A stretch of 64,000 bases of DNA from Karstenula rhodostoma CBS 690.94 (lineage: Eukaryota > Ascomycota > Dothideomycetes > Pleosporales > Didymosphaeriaceae): assembly GCA_010093485.1 (NCBI GenBank), contig MU001501.1, positions 513,052-577,051 of the forward strand, read 5' to 3'. The number at the start of each line of letters is the position of its first letter. Positions within the stretch are counted from its first letter, which is position 1. Made by a program: the position numbers and the translations under genes. Below are positions 10,388 to 21,869 of this stretch, one piece after another. Under the pieces are notes generated by a model, which saw nothing but the letters and a program-made list of their open reading frames with translations, was not told the origin of the DNA and did no database searches.

Positions 10388-11182
10388 ATGCCGGCGGAAC
10401 GAATACCACCAATCGTGCTCGCTCCCTCCGAACTACCTCAAGATCCCTCCAAATTCGCAGCGTTCATATTTGTCCATGGCTTCGGAGACGACGCTGAAGG
10501 TGTTGATTGTTGGTACTCGGTCCCCACATCGAAAGTGTGACTGGATAACAATGTAGCTATTGCGCGGCAATTCCAGGCAGCTGGAAAGTTACCTTACATG
10601 TCATGGACCCTTCCCAACGCCCTCCACAATCACCATGTCATGTCTACAGCTTGGTATGCGCCTACGGGACTCTCACCTTTCCCGCCGTCAAGGCCAGAGC
10701 TTGAAGACGAGGAAGACGAAGAAGGCATCACGTCCAGCATGCAGTATCTGGTCTCGTTGGTTGACGACCTGGTCTCCCAAGGCGTCCCAGAGAAGCGGAT
10801 CGTGTTGGGTGGATTCTCGCAAGGCCATGCGATGGCGCTGTTCACGGGCTTGACATCCAGCAAGTACTCGGGCCGGCTTGGTGGACTTGTCGGCTTGTCT
10901 GGATACCTACCTTTGATCGAGAGGATCCCAAAGCTGAGGGAGGCAGCCGGGTTGCCCGAGAAAGTCGACGACGACGTGCAGGTGTTCATCACTAGGGGGA
11001 CGAGAGATATGCTGGTGCCTAAGCGATACCTGACGCTGTGTTCGAACAGCTTGTTAGACTGCGGCGTCAAGCAGGAGCACTTGACAGTGAGAGAGTACGA
11101 GGGCATGGGGCATATCATGGGCGGCGCAGAGCTGCGAGACCTTTGCACGTGGCTAGAAAGAGTCGTGCCGCCGTTGCAGTAA
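10388..11182 (+). CDS. Acyl-protein thioesterase / carboxylesterase (alpha/beta hydrolase)
   Basis: Cytosolic serine hydrolase of the phospholipase/carboxylesterase family, which removes palmitoyl groups from proteins or hydrolyses lysophospholipids. Exon 1 is 10388..10499. A 57-nt intron (donor GTGTTG, weak; acceptor TGTAG) leads to exon 2, 10557..11182. Together 245 residues, close to the family's usual 220-250. FIFVHGFGDD forms the oxyanion-hole strand, GGFSQGHAMA holds the nucleophile Ser, TRGTRDMLVP holds the Asp and GMGHIM the His. Met-Ser-Trp-Thr-Leu-Pro and the following NHHV match fungal members. Shares a short bidirectional promoter with VPS71. Confidence 0.87.
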
Positions 11183-11670
11183 CGTGGTTTTCGCGATATC
11201 GGCTCCGTGGGCCTGCGTAGGGAGATCGGGCACTGCATTGACTTGTGTTTTATATATGTAGAAGGGACCTTGCACAACAGCTCGAGGTTGGATCGGAATG
11301 AACACAACGCAGCCAAGACTTGTGATTGCCCTACCAAGGCCGACGCGCAATGTCTCGCGTGCCCGAAACATCCACCACGTTAGCTCGGCCTAGTCCCATT
11401 GAATCAGGCCGGACGTTGTCAAAGCCGTCGCTGCCGGGCGATGAATAGTTTGCTATTTCTATGCGCGCGCACTGTCCGCACAGGGGCTTTGGTGGATTCC
11501 ATTTCCGGCTTGGCAGGGACAATGCAAGCACGTAGGAGCCTAGGAGGTCGGCTGCTGCGGACGTCAGCCTCAAAGGTTTGGTTCTCCGAACGACACCGCA
11601 TCGCCCAACGTCGCCAGTCGCTTTCATTCTCCTTCTATTCATGTCGTTTATACTCTGATACACATTCGTA
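11183..11670. other. Intergenic, 488 bp
   Basis: Terminator side of the thioesterase-like gene and promoter of the mannosidase. Ends in a pyrimidine-rich leader before the ATG at 11671. Nothing else recognised. Confidence 0.6.
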
Positions 11671-13625
11671 ATGGCTCTTCTTCGACGCTACGGCACCTAC
11701 CTGGTGCTCTCCGCGGCCTTCGTCTTCTTCCTCTACCAGTTAAGCTTCCCCTATGAGCCTGGACAGGGCCCGCCCAGCGAGGATGCTGTGAAGCCTGAGC
11801 ATCAGGATCACGAGTCCTACGACTGGGCCAAGATCCCTCTGCACCATCCCGTCAACGACATGCTGCCACTGCCCAACGATGCTCCGAAAGCACTTCCCCG
11901 CGTACAGCACGACTTCGGAGACGAGCCAGCCACGTCCAAGCAGATCCGCGAATCGAGACAAGCAGAGGTCAAGAAGCAGTTCCTGAAGTGCTGGAAGAAC
12001 TACCGTGGCAAGGCCTGGATGCACGATGAAATGACCCCAATCGCTGGCAAATTCACCGACGACTTCGGAGGATGGGCTGCTACCCTCGTCGACAGCTTGG
12101 ACACACTGTGGATCATGGGCGCCAGAGAGGAATTCATCTCAGCAATCAAAGATGTCGAGGCCATTGACTTTGGTTACACCACCACGGAGAGGATCAACAT
12201 GTTCGAAACCAACATCCGACACCTGGGCGGGTTGCTTTCAGCCTGGGAACTCAGCCGCGAAGACCGCATCTTGAACAAGGCGAAAGAGCTCGGCGAGATG
12301 CTGTACCATGCATTCGATACGCGCAACAACATGCCTCTCACGCGCTGGGACTTCCACAAAGCAGGACGGGGCGAGGAGCAAGACGCCGAGGAAAACGTGC
12401 TCATTGCTGAATTGGGCTCATTTACTATGGAGTTTGTTCGCCTCTCTCAGGCAACAGGTGACCCAAAGTGGTTCGACGCTGCGACTCGCGTCGTGAAGGT
12501 GCTCGAGAAGGACCAAATGAAGACAAGGCTCCCTGGCATGTGGCCCATTGTCGTAAACCCTAGGAGGACCGATCTCACTCAAGACACCGGCTTTTCGCTT
12601 GGGTCCATGGCAGATTCGGCCTACGAATACCTGCTTAAAACGTATGCCCTGCTTGGCGGTGTTGACGACACTTACAAGAACATGTATGAGAGAGCGATGG
12701 ACGCTGCCGTCAAGTACACACTCTACCGCCCCATGGTGCCTGGTGATCCCGACATGCTCGGTACAGGCTTTGTCCGCTCCGAAGAGGGCAAAGCATATTT
12801 GAATCCCGAGTTCCAGCACCTGTCTTGCTACGCAGGTGGCATGTTTGCGTTGGGAGGAAAGCTTCTCGAGAAGAGCGACCACGTTTCAATTGGCCGCAAG
12901 CTCACCGATACGTGTGTATGGGCATATAAGTCTTCTCCCGCCGGCATCATGCCTGAGACGTCGCATCTCTACAAGTGTGACAACATGACCGACTGCAAAT
13001 GGGATGAACAGAAGTGGAAAGACGAGGTAGCCTCCCGTGCGGACTTGAACACCGAGAAAGACACAACACAGAACATCGCCGGTCTTCGCTTGCCAATGGG
13101 ATTCACTGCGATCGGTGACAGGCGTTACGTGCTACGCCCCGAAGCAATCGAGAGTGTCTTCATCATGTACCGCCTTACCGGCGAGCAAAGCTGGCAGGCT
13201 GCGGGGTGGGACATGTGGACTGCGATTATGAGGGCCACGGATACCGACATAGGCAATTCCGCGCTCCAGGATGTGTCGGCCGAATCACCGCCTAGAGCGG
13301 ACTCTATGGAGGTGAGTCAAACTCGAACAGCTAACACAGCAGTGGTAAAGAACTCGGGCGTTGGCTTACCTATCGGGTGAGGTCACGTACCAAAGCTTGG
13401 ACACTGCGCTGTACGATACCATACGCAGTCTGCTAACTTGGACAGTCCTTCTGGATGGCGGAAACGCTCAAGTATTTTTACCTTCTCTTCTCCGACCCTG
13501 GTACTATTTCTCTTGATGACTACGGTAAGTCCAACTCCACGGTAGCTTTCAGTAGGTCCTAACTGGGTTCAGTGTTCAATACCGAAGCACACCCGTTCCG
13601 AATCCCCAAACCGGAGGGCCAGTAG
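11671..13625 (+). CDS. Class I alpha-1,2-mannosidase (GH47), type II membrane protein
   Basis: Trims alpha-1,2-mannose from N-glycans in the ER/Golgi. Exons 11671..13311, 13446..13524 and 13573..13625 are in phase (590 residues). Introns are 134 and 48 nt, with donors GTGAGT and GTAAGT. One hydrophobic segment near residues 10-25 ([15 protein letters not shown]) is a signal anchor, followed by a short stem. The catalytic (alpha/alpha)7 domain shows [21 protein letters not shown] with a conserved acidic residue, LGSFTMEF, the LSCYAGGM...DTCVWAY cysteine pair (family disulfide) and LRPEAIES. The last exons give [17 protein letters not shown] and a normal C-terminus ending in PEGQ. The single long frame alone would end wrongly at 13380 inside intron 1. 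Downstream, the same frame stays open past the TAG for 77 codons (see findings). Confidence 0.93.
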
Positions 13626-14365
13626 AACTCCGCCGCTTCTGGTGGTATACTGATTGCTCGCGGGCCAGACGACCAGGAGGATGAAAACGCGAACGGGAGG
13701 ATGCTAGAAGAAGCCCAGTATTGGATAAACGTCCTGACAGTAGTGTTGGGCAGATTTGGGTTATCTGTAGTTGCTTGTTGCCTCGCCGTTATTGCGCGTT
13801 CGTACGAACGTAAACAAAGACTCTTCCAACGTGGGTGGCTAAGACTGCGCGCATGGTGAGGAACGTTGGTATTCAAGGTGTGAAGATGCTCTTCGGGAAA
13901 ACTATCACATCGTCGGACAGTCAAAGTGGCAGCGGGCGGGGATTGGCTTGATGGGAACCAAGCTGGAGGGCATCCAGCATATGGGCATCAGGCGCTGGGC
14001 GGGGATCAAACGGCCCCAGACCAGGGCAGGCAGCCGGACGAGCACGAACTGCAGGACCTGGGTTCGAGCGGGAGACAGCGGATGCTATACTCTCGGCCGG
14101 TTTCGCCTGGGTATATGCCGGGGTAGGCGGCGTCTCGTAATGGGCTTGGACGAGATGGGGTGTAGGTTTGGCCGTAGGGTAATTGTGGGTTGTTGGGGGC
14201 AGTTCAGTGCGTGGATAGCATGTCAATCAAAGAAATGGTTCGGCATGATGAAGCATGGAGCTAGAGGAGGGAGGATGGACTGCTCGTGGTGTTCTGGCTT
14301 GAATAGCCCAGCTGATTCATTGCACGGGAGATTTTGTCCCGTGATTACACCTATACACTTGACCC
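13626..14365. other. Convergent intergenic, 740 bp, with a possible small ORF
   Basis: 3' flanks of the mannosidase and TSR3. Bases 13701..13859 (+) encode a 52-residue frame with one hydrophobic stretch (INVLTVVLGRFGLSVVACCL) followed by basic residues. It is in the same frame as the mannosidase. No homologue known to me; it may be chance. Confidence 0.4.
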
Positions 14366-15538
14366 TCATCCCCTCCGTCTATTGGGCGCGTTCAAATTCG
14401 CACTCGTGAATGTCGCGGTTACCTTGTCCAGGGCCTTCTGCCTCTGCTTCCCAGCGATGCCTGTCCGGTCAGTCGTCGGCTGTGCAGCCATGAAGCTGTC
14501 GAAGTCATCATCGTCTTCGGCTCCCTCGGGCGCAGACCCGCTGTCATCGTCCTCTGCGTCTTTGGAAGTTGCGACAGGCTCAGGTTCCGTCCTCGCTATT
14601 CGCTCGGGCTGCTTCTTCTCGTCATCCTCTTCTTTCGACGCGGTATTGGCGAAGGGCTTCGAAGCGAGTACGCGGCGCCGCAGCTCGGCCATTTCCTCCT
14701 CGTCGTCATCCGACTCGGGGAGGTTGTATGGATTCTGTGGCGCGCTTCCCTGTTCCTCCTCGCCATCCTCGTCCTCATCTTCGTCGTCATCGTCGGAGAA
14801 GTCGATCTGCCGCCTATTCACATTCCCACCCGCCCAGACGTCGTCGCCCTCACCGCTCTCCTTCTCCTTCCGATCATCATTATACTCCTTCTCCAACTTG
14901 GCCAGCCACTTCTCCTCGGCCGCCTTGATCTCCTCCTCATTCGCACACGCCGCGTACCGCTTCAACAGCGCGGCATTGATATCCAGGAACGCCTCCCCGT
15001 ACGAAAAGCTCGCCAGTATGTCCTCAGCCCAGTCGGCGTGCCCGCAGATGTAGTAGCAAGCCGCGATCGCCTCGACGCAGTTCAGCCGCCAGGGCTTCCC
15101 GTAGTTTGTCTGGTTGGCGGCAACGAGGTAAGGCAGGAGGCGCGAGCAGGGCCCGCCGATGCGCGAGAAGGGGACTTCGTCGATGCGGTTCCACGAGGCT
15201 TCGACGACGGCCGCGCCGTATTGCTCGAGCAGCGGAGCGTCTTCCCGCGACACGACCTTCTTCGCTTTCGGGGATATCACGACGCCGGCGAATTTCTGCC
15301 CCACGTGGAGTTCGCGCAGCAGGCCCAGGCGCATGAGGCGCTTGCCCGAGCAGCGCTTTGCGTCGCAGTGGCCGAGGTCCCAGCATGCGGGCTTGGGGGC
15401 GGGCGAGGGCCGCGGGGCGGACGCGTCGTCGTTGGAGTCGACGTCGGACCCGGAGGTGCGGCGGGGCGGGGGTGCGCGGTTGCGGGGCGCGATTTTGTGT
15501 TTGTTGTTCGATTTGAAGTCTTTCTTGTGGCGGACCAT
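14366..15538 (-). CDS. TSR3: Tsr3, 18S rRNA aminocarboxypropyltransferase
   Basis: Transfers the aminocarboxypropyl group from SAM in the last step of hypermodification of the conserved 18S rRNA pseudouridine, during late 40S maturation. Intronless, 390 residues from ATG 15538 (MVRHKKDFK). The frame is open further upstream, but that part is unconserved and Pro-rich. Conserved blocks: LGHCDAKRCSGKRL, GVVISPKAKKVVS, VEASWNRIDEVP, RLLPYLVAANQTNYGKPW and LNCVEAIAA, all typical of Tsr3. The C-terminal 170 residues are acidic and low complexity (runs of Asp/Glu/Ser), a common fungal extension. Divergent from the Sec14-like gene. Confidence 0.93.
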   Translation of the reverse strand: MVRHKKDFKSNNKHKIAPRNRAPPPRRTSGSDVDSNDDASAPRPSPAPKPACWDLGHCDAKRCSGKRLMRLGLLRELHVGQKFAGVVISPKAKKVVSREDAPLLEQYGAAVVEASWNRIDEVPFSRIGGPCSRLLPYLVAANQTNYGKPWRLNCVEAIAACYYICGHADWAEDILASFSYGEAFLDINAALLKRYAACANEEEIKAAEEKWLAKLEKEYNDDRKEKESGEGDDVWAGGNVNRRQIDFSDDDDEDEDEDGEEEQGSAPQNPYNLPESDDDEEEMAELRRRVLASKPFANTASKEEDDEKKQPERIARTEPEPVATSKDAEDDDSGSAPEGAEDDDDFDSFMAAQPTTDRTGIAGKQRQKALDKVTATFTSANLNAPNRRRG

Positions 15539-16316
15539 GGTGGGAGGTGGGGAGGGGGTGTGGTTTGGGGGGGATGTATGGAGGATGTATGGGAGGGTGG
15601 CGGGTGAGGGGCGAGTGTTGTTCGTGAACGGGAGGGGACGAGGAAATGTTTTATCGATAAGGTTGGGGTGCACGTGCTGGGGCATTCACCTACGGTTATG
15701 CATGTAGCTAACTAAATATTGGGGCCTTGTTTCTCTGGCTGTCCTGCGCTGTGCTTATGCCGACAACGTAAATTGTGCATGACAGGACTGTGGCTTGTGT
15801 AAACTTCGGCCTCTCCAGGTCCAGAGTGAGGCTCCACCGTTCATGTCCCACTTCTCGCGCGGCTTCGCAACCGAAATTCCCAAGATAGAGAGGATTTGGT
15901 TCGCTGTGTCGAGACGCCATGACACACACATATGCAACTCTCTTCAGTTGCAATGCCTTGGTGGGTGTAGCCCCGTTGTATCTTCAACGCTTCGATGCCC
16001 TAAACGTTGGACGCTAGCTGCTATACGCCGTATACCGGCGGCTGTACGAGAGCACAGAGGGAGGACGGGTGTACGGTTTGCGGGCTTCCGATCGCCGACT
16101 GAATCATTTCCTAAAATCGTCCGGCGTAAGCAAAAAGCCGAGCGGCGCTAGAACCCAACGCATTGCATCACTGAGGCTGCCGCTATCCGCCGCAGGGCGT
16201 TCACTATTCATTTCCTGGTCAGCATGACGCTGTAAATTACCTTATATCCTTTTCACTTTTTGGCCACGACTGTTGCATTCCCTAAATAGCCATCCTCACA
16301 TTCCGCAGAAGCCGCC
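15539..16316. other. Divergent promoter region, 778 bp
   Basis: Between TSR3 (minus) and the Sec14-like gene (plus). The TSR3-proximal part is G/T-rich on the plus strand. A GCCGCCATGG start context precedes the Sec14-like ATG. No gene recognised. Confidence 0.6.
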
Positions 16317-18115
16317 ATGGCAGAGCTCACCCGCGTCGAGTCATTTCAATATCCGTCGGGGCATTTCGCCCATCTTTCAGACAACCAGCATGCACAGCTC
16401 GTGGAGTTCAAGCGCATATGCCAGGAACAAGGGTACTATACGCCTGCTAGCGCAGACGGCGCGACGCCGGCGAGCGACGATGACGAGACACTGCTGTGAG
16501 TGTTCAGGAAGTATCGAGGTGCCCCGGCGTACTGACTGCATTTAGGCGCTTCCTCCGCGCACGTCGCTTCGTCCCCTCGGAGGCCTTCAAGCAGTTCAAG
16601 GACACCGAGGACTGGCGCAGGGAACACGGCATCAACGACCTGTTCCTCAACATCGAGGTGGACGAGTTCGAGGCGACGCGCAGATTGGTATGCCGGCACA
16701 GGGCTCGTTGCGCAAGGCCATAGCTGACGGACACCCCCTCATAGTATCCGCAGTGGCTAGGTCGACGCGACAAGCGCGGCATTCCAGTCTACCTCTTCGA
16801 GGTCGCGCCGCTTAACTCCAAGAACATCTCGTCCTACGAGAAGGAGCTGAAGAATGCCAAAACCACGTCGCCCAAAGTCGCGACCAAAAACCTCCGCCTC
16901 TTCGCGCTGTACGAGTCGCTGACTCGCTTCGTCCTCCCGCTGTGCTCCAACATCGAGCGAAACCACCCCGAGACGCCCATCTCGCAGAGCAACAACATTG
17001 TGGACATCAGTGGAGTGGGGTTGAAGCAGTTCTGGAATCTGAAGGGCCACATGCAGGATGCGTCTACTCTGGCAACGGCACACTACCCCGAGACGCTGGA
17101 CAGGATATTCATCATTGGCGCGCCTGCCTTCTTCCCGACGGTATGGGGCTGGGTCAAGCGCTGGTTCGATCCCATCACCGTGTCCAAGATCTTCATCCTC
17201 TCGCCCGCCAACGTCCTGCCAACCCTCACCCAGTACATCGACATCGACAACATCCCCAAGCAGTACGGCGGCAACCTCGACTTCGAGTGGGGCCAGATGC
17301 CGAATCTCGAGCCTGAGATAGACGCCGCGTTCAAGTGGGAGAACCCCAACGTGCAGAAGGGCAAAAACACACTCCCCATTGGGCCGATTGCATGGGAAAA
17401 GGGCGCGAACGGCGAGCTCAAAGCCGTCGCCGTGGGCCACGAAAACGGAAAACCCCGCCACAGGACCGTCTTCACCATCACCCACCCCGTCAACGGAGCG
17501 TCCAAGCCCGTCGTCAACACGCCCATCACCGAGCAAGAACTCTCCCTCACAACAGCAGGCACATACACGCAGCCCGCCGACTCTGAGGTCCCCAACACGG
17601 ATACCCTCAGCCCGCCCTCCGACAGCACCCCGTCATCCACATCCACGCAGGCAAACTCGTCCGACCTGCCCATCCGCGGCGGCACCTCCGAAACGCGCTT
17701 CGAGCAGCAGACACACACGCACGCCGCGGGCCAGCTCGCAAAAGGCACGCCCCACGCCGCGGTCAATGACCACGGCCACGGCGACAAGACGGTGACGATG
17801 GAGCCGGGCACGGTCGGGCAGGCGCCCAAGGACGTGTCGATCCAGCCGCAGACGGGGGAGCCGGCTGGATATCTCGACCAGGCGAAGAGCCTCGCTGCTA
17901 GTGCGAGTGCGACGGTAACCGCGGCGGCGGGGTCGGCGGCAGGCGCGGTGACGGGGCTTGTGGGTGGGGATGGGGGCAAGGTCGAGGAGAAGGTGGAAGA
18001 GAAGAAGCCGGAGAAGAGTGAGGAGGAGAAGGCGTTGGATCGGGCGATTGATGGGAAAGGAGAGGCGGATGTCGAGGTATTTTTGAGGGAGAGGGCTGCG
18101 ACGGGGAATCAGTGA
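16317..18115 (+). CDS. Sec14-like CRAL-TRIO phosphatidylinositol transfer protein
   Basis: Lipid transfer protein exchanging phosphatidylinositol and phosphatidylcholine between membranes. Exons 16317..16495, 16546..16687 and 16745..18115 (introns 50 and 57 nt) give 563 residues in phase. The CRAL-TRIO N-lobe lies at about 20-105 (LLRFLRARRF, KDTEDWRREHGIN). The lipid-binding lobe is at about 110-285: GRRDKRGIPVYLFE, NNIVDISGVG, LATAHYPETLDRIFIIGAP, LTQYIDIDNIPKQYGG. The remaining 280 residues are low complexity (Ser/Thr/Pro, then Ala-rich and Lys/Glu-rich), far longer than yeast Sec14 (304 residues) but common in fungal Sec14-like proteins. The exon 1 junction restores the conserved LLRFLRAR, supporting the splice. 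Confidence 0.92.
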
Positions 18116-21100
18116 GCGAGTAGGGACATACACATTGTTGATTATGGGGTGGTATGGTATGTTGGGGATTGCGAGGATGGCATCTGCTGCTTTCATCTGT
18201 ATCAGTCTCGTTGAGGACATATATCTACTCCATCGCACGAGCCTGCTTGCTCTTGTTATTCTCCTACCTTCGTTCCACAGGGTTCGTCCCGTATGTCCCA
18301 ACGCTGACTTGGTTCTACGGCCCAACAAGAACGCGATAGTCGCCCATGCGGGCTTGCCGATCCTATCTTCTTCAAAATCACTTTCTGCTACTGAACCTCC
18401 CCCTTCTTTTTCCTCTCCTCTTTCCCGTCATAGCAGTTCTTACCTCTATCCCCTCTCACCACCTTACCATCCCAGCTCCGACCTTCCCCAGCACCGCAGA
18501 ATACTCGATCAAAAAAAAAACCCTTATAAACTAACACGCGCAGCAGGTGGAATGTGACAGACAACCCTTCTTAAGTGTGAGGGAACGATGCGGGACGGAA
18601 GTGCAAGCGGAGTAGATAAGGGTGGTGACGGTGGTATGTTAGAAAAACGAGCTCGTGACGGGTGGGGGAAAAAGACCGGCAGAGATGGTCAGTAGATGCG
18701 TAATCCAGAATCTCGACTGGGTATGTGTGCGTGAGAGCATGGCGGATCATAAACAGTCCAACGCGATTAAAATACAGCACTTCCCACTACATTTGAACTT
18801 CTCACTGCATGGACACCCACCATAGACCATCGGTATACCATTCTACGTACGGTTCAAAGCCTGAGTTGCCCGAGGGTGTCCTATCACATACCACACTGCA
18901 TGTGGTCATTCGCGCGCTTTGCAGGCCGCGGCAAAACGCGGAACGGAAACTCAGTGGGGTGGGGTGTCTTATTGCATACTTACGCTAAGGTCGTTTTCCT
19001 AACTAACCTTTTACCTCTTTCAAAACGGGAACTGGCCACTGGACGTTTGATTTCCAGTCTCAGCTGCTGTGAATGGCGGTTGGAGAGGTTGGAGAGAGAG
19101 AGAGTGAAGACGCTGGCAATACAAGGTTAACGTGGCAAAGAGGTTACGCTAGGGTTGTAGAATTGGAGAAGATGAAAGAGTTTGAATAGAGTGAGTCGGT
19201 TGAGTGGAGCTGGAGCGGCATGAGCAGGGGCGGATTGTTGGCGTATGCTAAGTTGGGGAGGTGTTTGTTTAGGGCTAGGAGTAGACCAGATTTGTGAGTT
19301 GGGTGGAGAATCAGGGGGTTCAACTAAGTTTTGGGAGTTGGAAAGGTCTGGATAGAATTCAGGTGAGCTTTAAATTGCGATTTAGGGAGTCAGAGTGAAC
19401 TCGGGTTGTTTAGGTTGAAAGATTGAGTTGATTGAAGCCAATTTCCACCCAAAAGCCTAAAGGTGAGATCAAGGCTGGGCTGGCATTGAAAGACAGTTGA
19501 ACAAGGTACGACTGCGTTGAATGGGGTTGAATCCTATGAACTGGAAGATCGAACAGTCTGCAAGCTTTCAAAAAGTTAAGCTGGAGCTTATCAAGTTCAG
19601 TTAAGCTTCCGCGATCCTGAATTAGACGTGAAGTTTACCGGCTGGTTTTCACGGTGTTGGTGGCTGCACGTTGACATGTACAGAAGCGCAGTGATAGTGA
19701 AGTGCGAAATATACCTGAGATCATCTGGAAAACCAATGTTAGGTAAAGGGTTTTGGACGAGGTGTTGTAACGGTGTCAAGTCTGAGCTGTACACAAAATG
19801 AGGAACCGGACCAAATTGAGCACGATAGAATTCTAATGAGAACTACCAAGTTTAGGACGACTCTTCGCAATGAGCTATGCATGGGCCTTTTTCTCGAATC
19901 AAGCATGGAGTCTAGGAACAGTAGGTTAGGTACAGTTTGACGTGAGCTCGAAGTAGAAAGGATGTCCTTGAATGCTTCACCCATAGAAAAAACCATTTCA
20001 AGTGACGCTGACGAGAGAAGAATTCCCAGTGAAAGACTAAGCACCCTAAGGAAATTGGAATGAGATTTGGTTCAGTTCCGATCGTCTCATGTAAGGTAGG
20101 TGGCGAACAGGAGTGGGGCATTTACAATACGAGGAGCACGCGTACAGCTACAAATGTGGTGAGGAGTGACGTACTATGTCCATGTTACGGCGACTTCATG
20201 AAACAGTCAGTAGATGATACTCTAGGGCACGTAGCAAGTGGTGTCAGAGTGTACGATATCTCGGTGTCTGTGTAGTGAGAAACACCTAAGCAGTAAGGCC
20301 TAGCCTTAGGTAAAGTCGCCATGGATGTCGAAGAAAGTTGCTTGCATCTTCGAGCAACGTCGAGCGGAAGGTTTCGTAAGTTACATGTCCAGTATTGATG
20401 CACTACACAAGATGGTTGTGCATCCGTGATTGAGACCCTGGTTAACAATACTGTGCGAATACTACGCTGCACGTATTGCGTACGATCTAAAGCATATTCT
20501 GCCACACTGTTCATCAGTAAGTCATCTCAGCCTCAATTGGGTGGTGGTGTCGACACCGGTGTTCGCTATGGTAACATAAACTCGCAAGGAGCTTCCCTTG
20601 ACGTACTCACCCGTCCTTCGTTGAGTTGCCATGACATACATCGCACGTAGAGGCTGTATTAAAGTGGTACGAATGCTGCAGTACCAATAGTTCCGCACGG
20701 TATTATTAGCAGCACAAATCCCTAAGTCTCGTCTGCCGTGCAACCAAGATTGGGGGCCTGAAGTATGTCTGACACCAAGCATTGAGACCGGAGCATTCTA
20801 GCGCAGACGGAATGTAAAGCATGCTCGGAGTACTAGTACTAGCCACCGTCGCGCCCCGTCGCGCCTCTCGTATTCCAAGACGAAGGCACCATCCGTGTAG
20901 CACAGACAACGAGCCCGACTTAGCCTGCTGCACGCCGCGCTCCCTTCCGTGTCAGGCAGCCGGAAGCCCATGCAGTCTGGGGAACACAATCATCCTGCGG
21001 GTCGCACGCGGAGCGCCTACTTCGGGTCTGGTCCCCACGGGGGTTGCACCCGTCACACGTGGGCGCTATGTCGCGTACATTGAACCATGCCTCCGGCGCC

Positions 21101-21869
21101 TCTGGAGGCACCTTCGGTCCGACATCGTAATGGCCACGCCGTGAAGGAGGTGAGTGTCCAAGCGAGCGGATTTAACGTTTGAAGATGCGTGAATTATCGT
21201 CGAGACGGGATCTAGAAGATACGAGTATGTACCTATGTACAGGCCTGATTGATTGGACTGCAGTCGGATGCGTTGGATGGTCCCTGATTGGGCAGGAGTC
21301 GGCTCTGAGATACGCGAGACGCCCAAGAATCAAACCATACGTCGTTGTGGCTTCCGATAGACCGTGTTTGGCCTGTTGGCCTTGGATGTAGGCTTTCTGG
21401 CATGTGGAGACATTCGAAGCAGATGACGCCTTGAGCGAGAGGGAAGGAGAGGAAGTTGGGCAACCTCTCCTTGGTGAAGAAATAACCCGAATATGGTATA
21501 TACACTACTGTTATCAAACGTTAGCGAAGCAGCTAGTATTCACCTCTTCATATACACTAAATTGATCACGGACTTTGAATACATCAGAAAATAATAGTGT
21601 GGGTGAGGGTTGGAGGTGTAGGGTGATGACTGCGGCGCGCATGCACAAATAAAACAACATCTTTCGCACCACGAACCAAAACGTTTCGAGCAGAGGAGGC
21701 AGGCATAAGCCGGCTCCATGGTATAATAATTGACTATCGATATACGCGATCCGCCACAATCGATGAGGCTTCTCACTATTACATACACAACATCACGTGC
21801 ACTAGGCACATCATCCCAACATTCCAGCATGAACCCAAGCGTAACGCATTATACAGGAGGCGAGCAAGC
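18116..21869. other. Gene-poor stretch, 3.75 kb
   Basis: No convincing coding region on either strand; open frames are short and without domains. 18.35-18.5 kb is pyrimidine-rich with an A10 run. 19.1-19.8 kb is G/A-rich with many short GAG/GTTG words. A copy of a dispersed repeat lies at 18909-18966 (separate entry). The last part is the downstream flank of the sugar transporter. Confidence 0.6.
18909..18966 (+). repeat. Dispersed repeat, copy 1
   Basis: Carries the family core: TTCGCGCGCTTT, then a GCCGCGGCAAAAC block, then GAAACTCAGTGGGGTG. It aligns over about 58 bases with the copies near 29.5, 30.7 and 50.1 kb and is the most diverged of the four. Confidence 0.7.

Noticed and set aside
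14030..14100. GGGTTCGAGC word suggesting a tRNA T-arm
   Set aside because: No matching acceptor, D or anticodon stems around it.
17083..17979. 298-codon minus-strand frame opposite the Sec14-like gene
   Set aside because: Antisense shadow without a recognisable domain.
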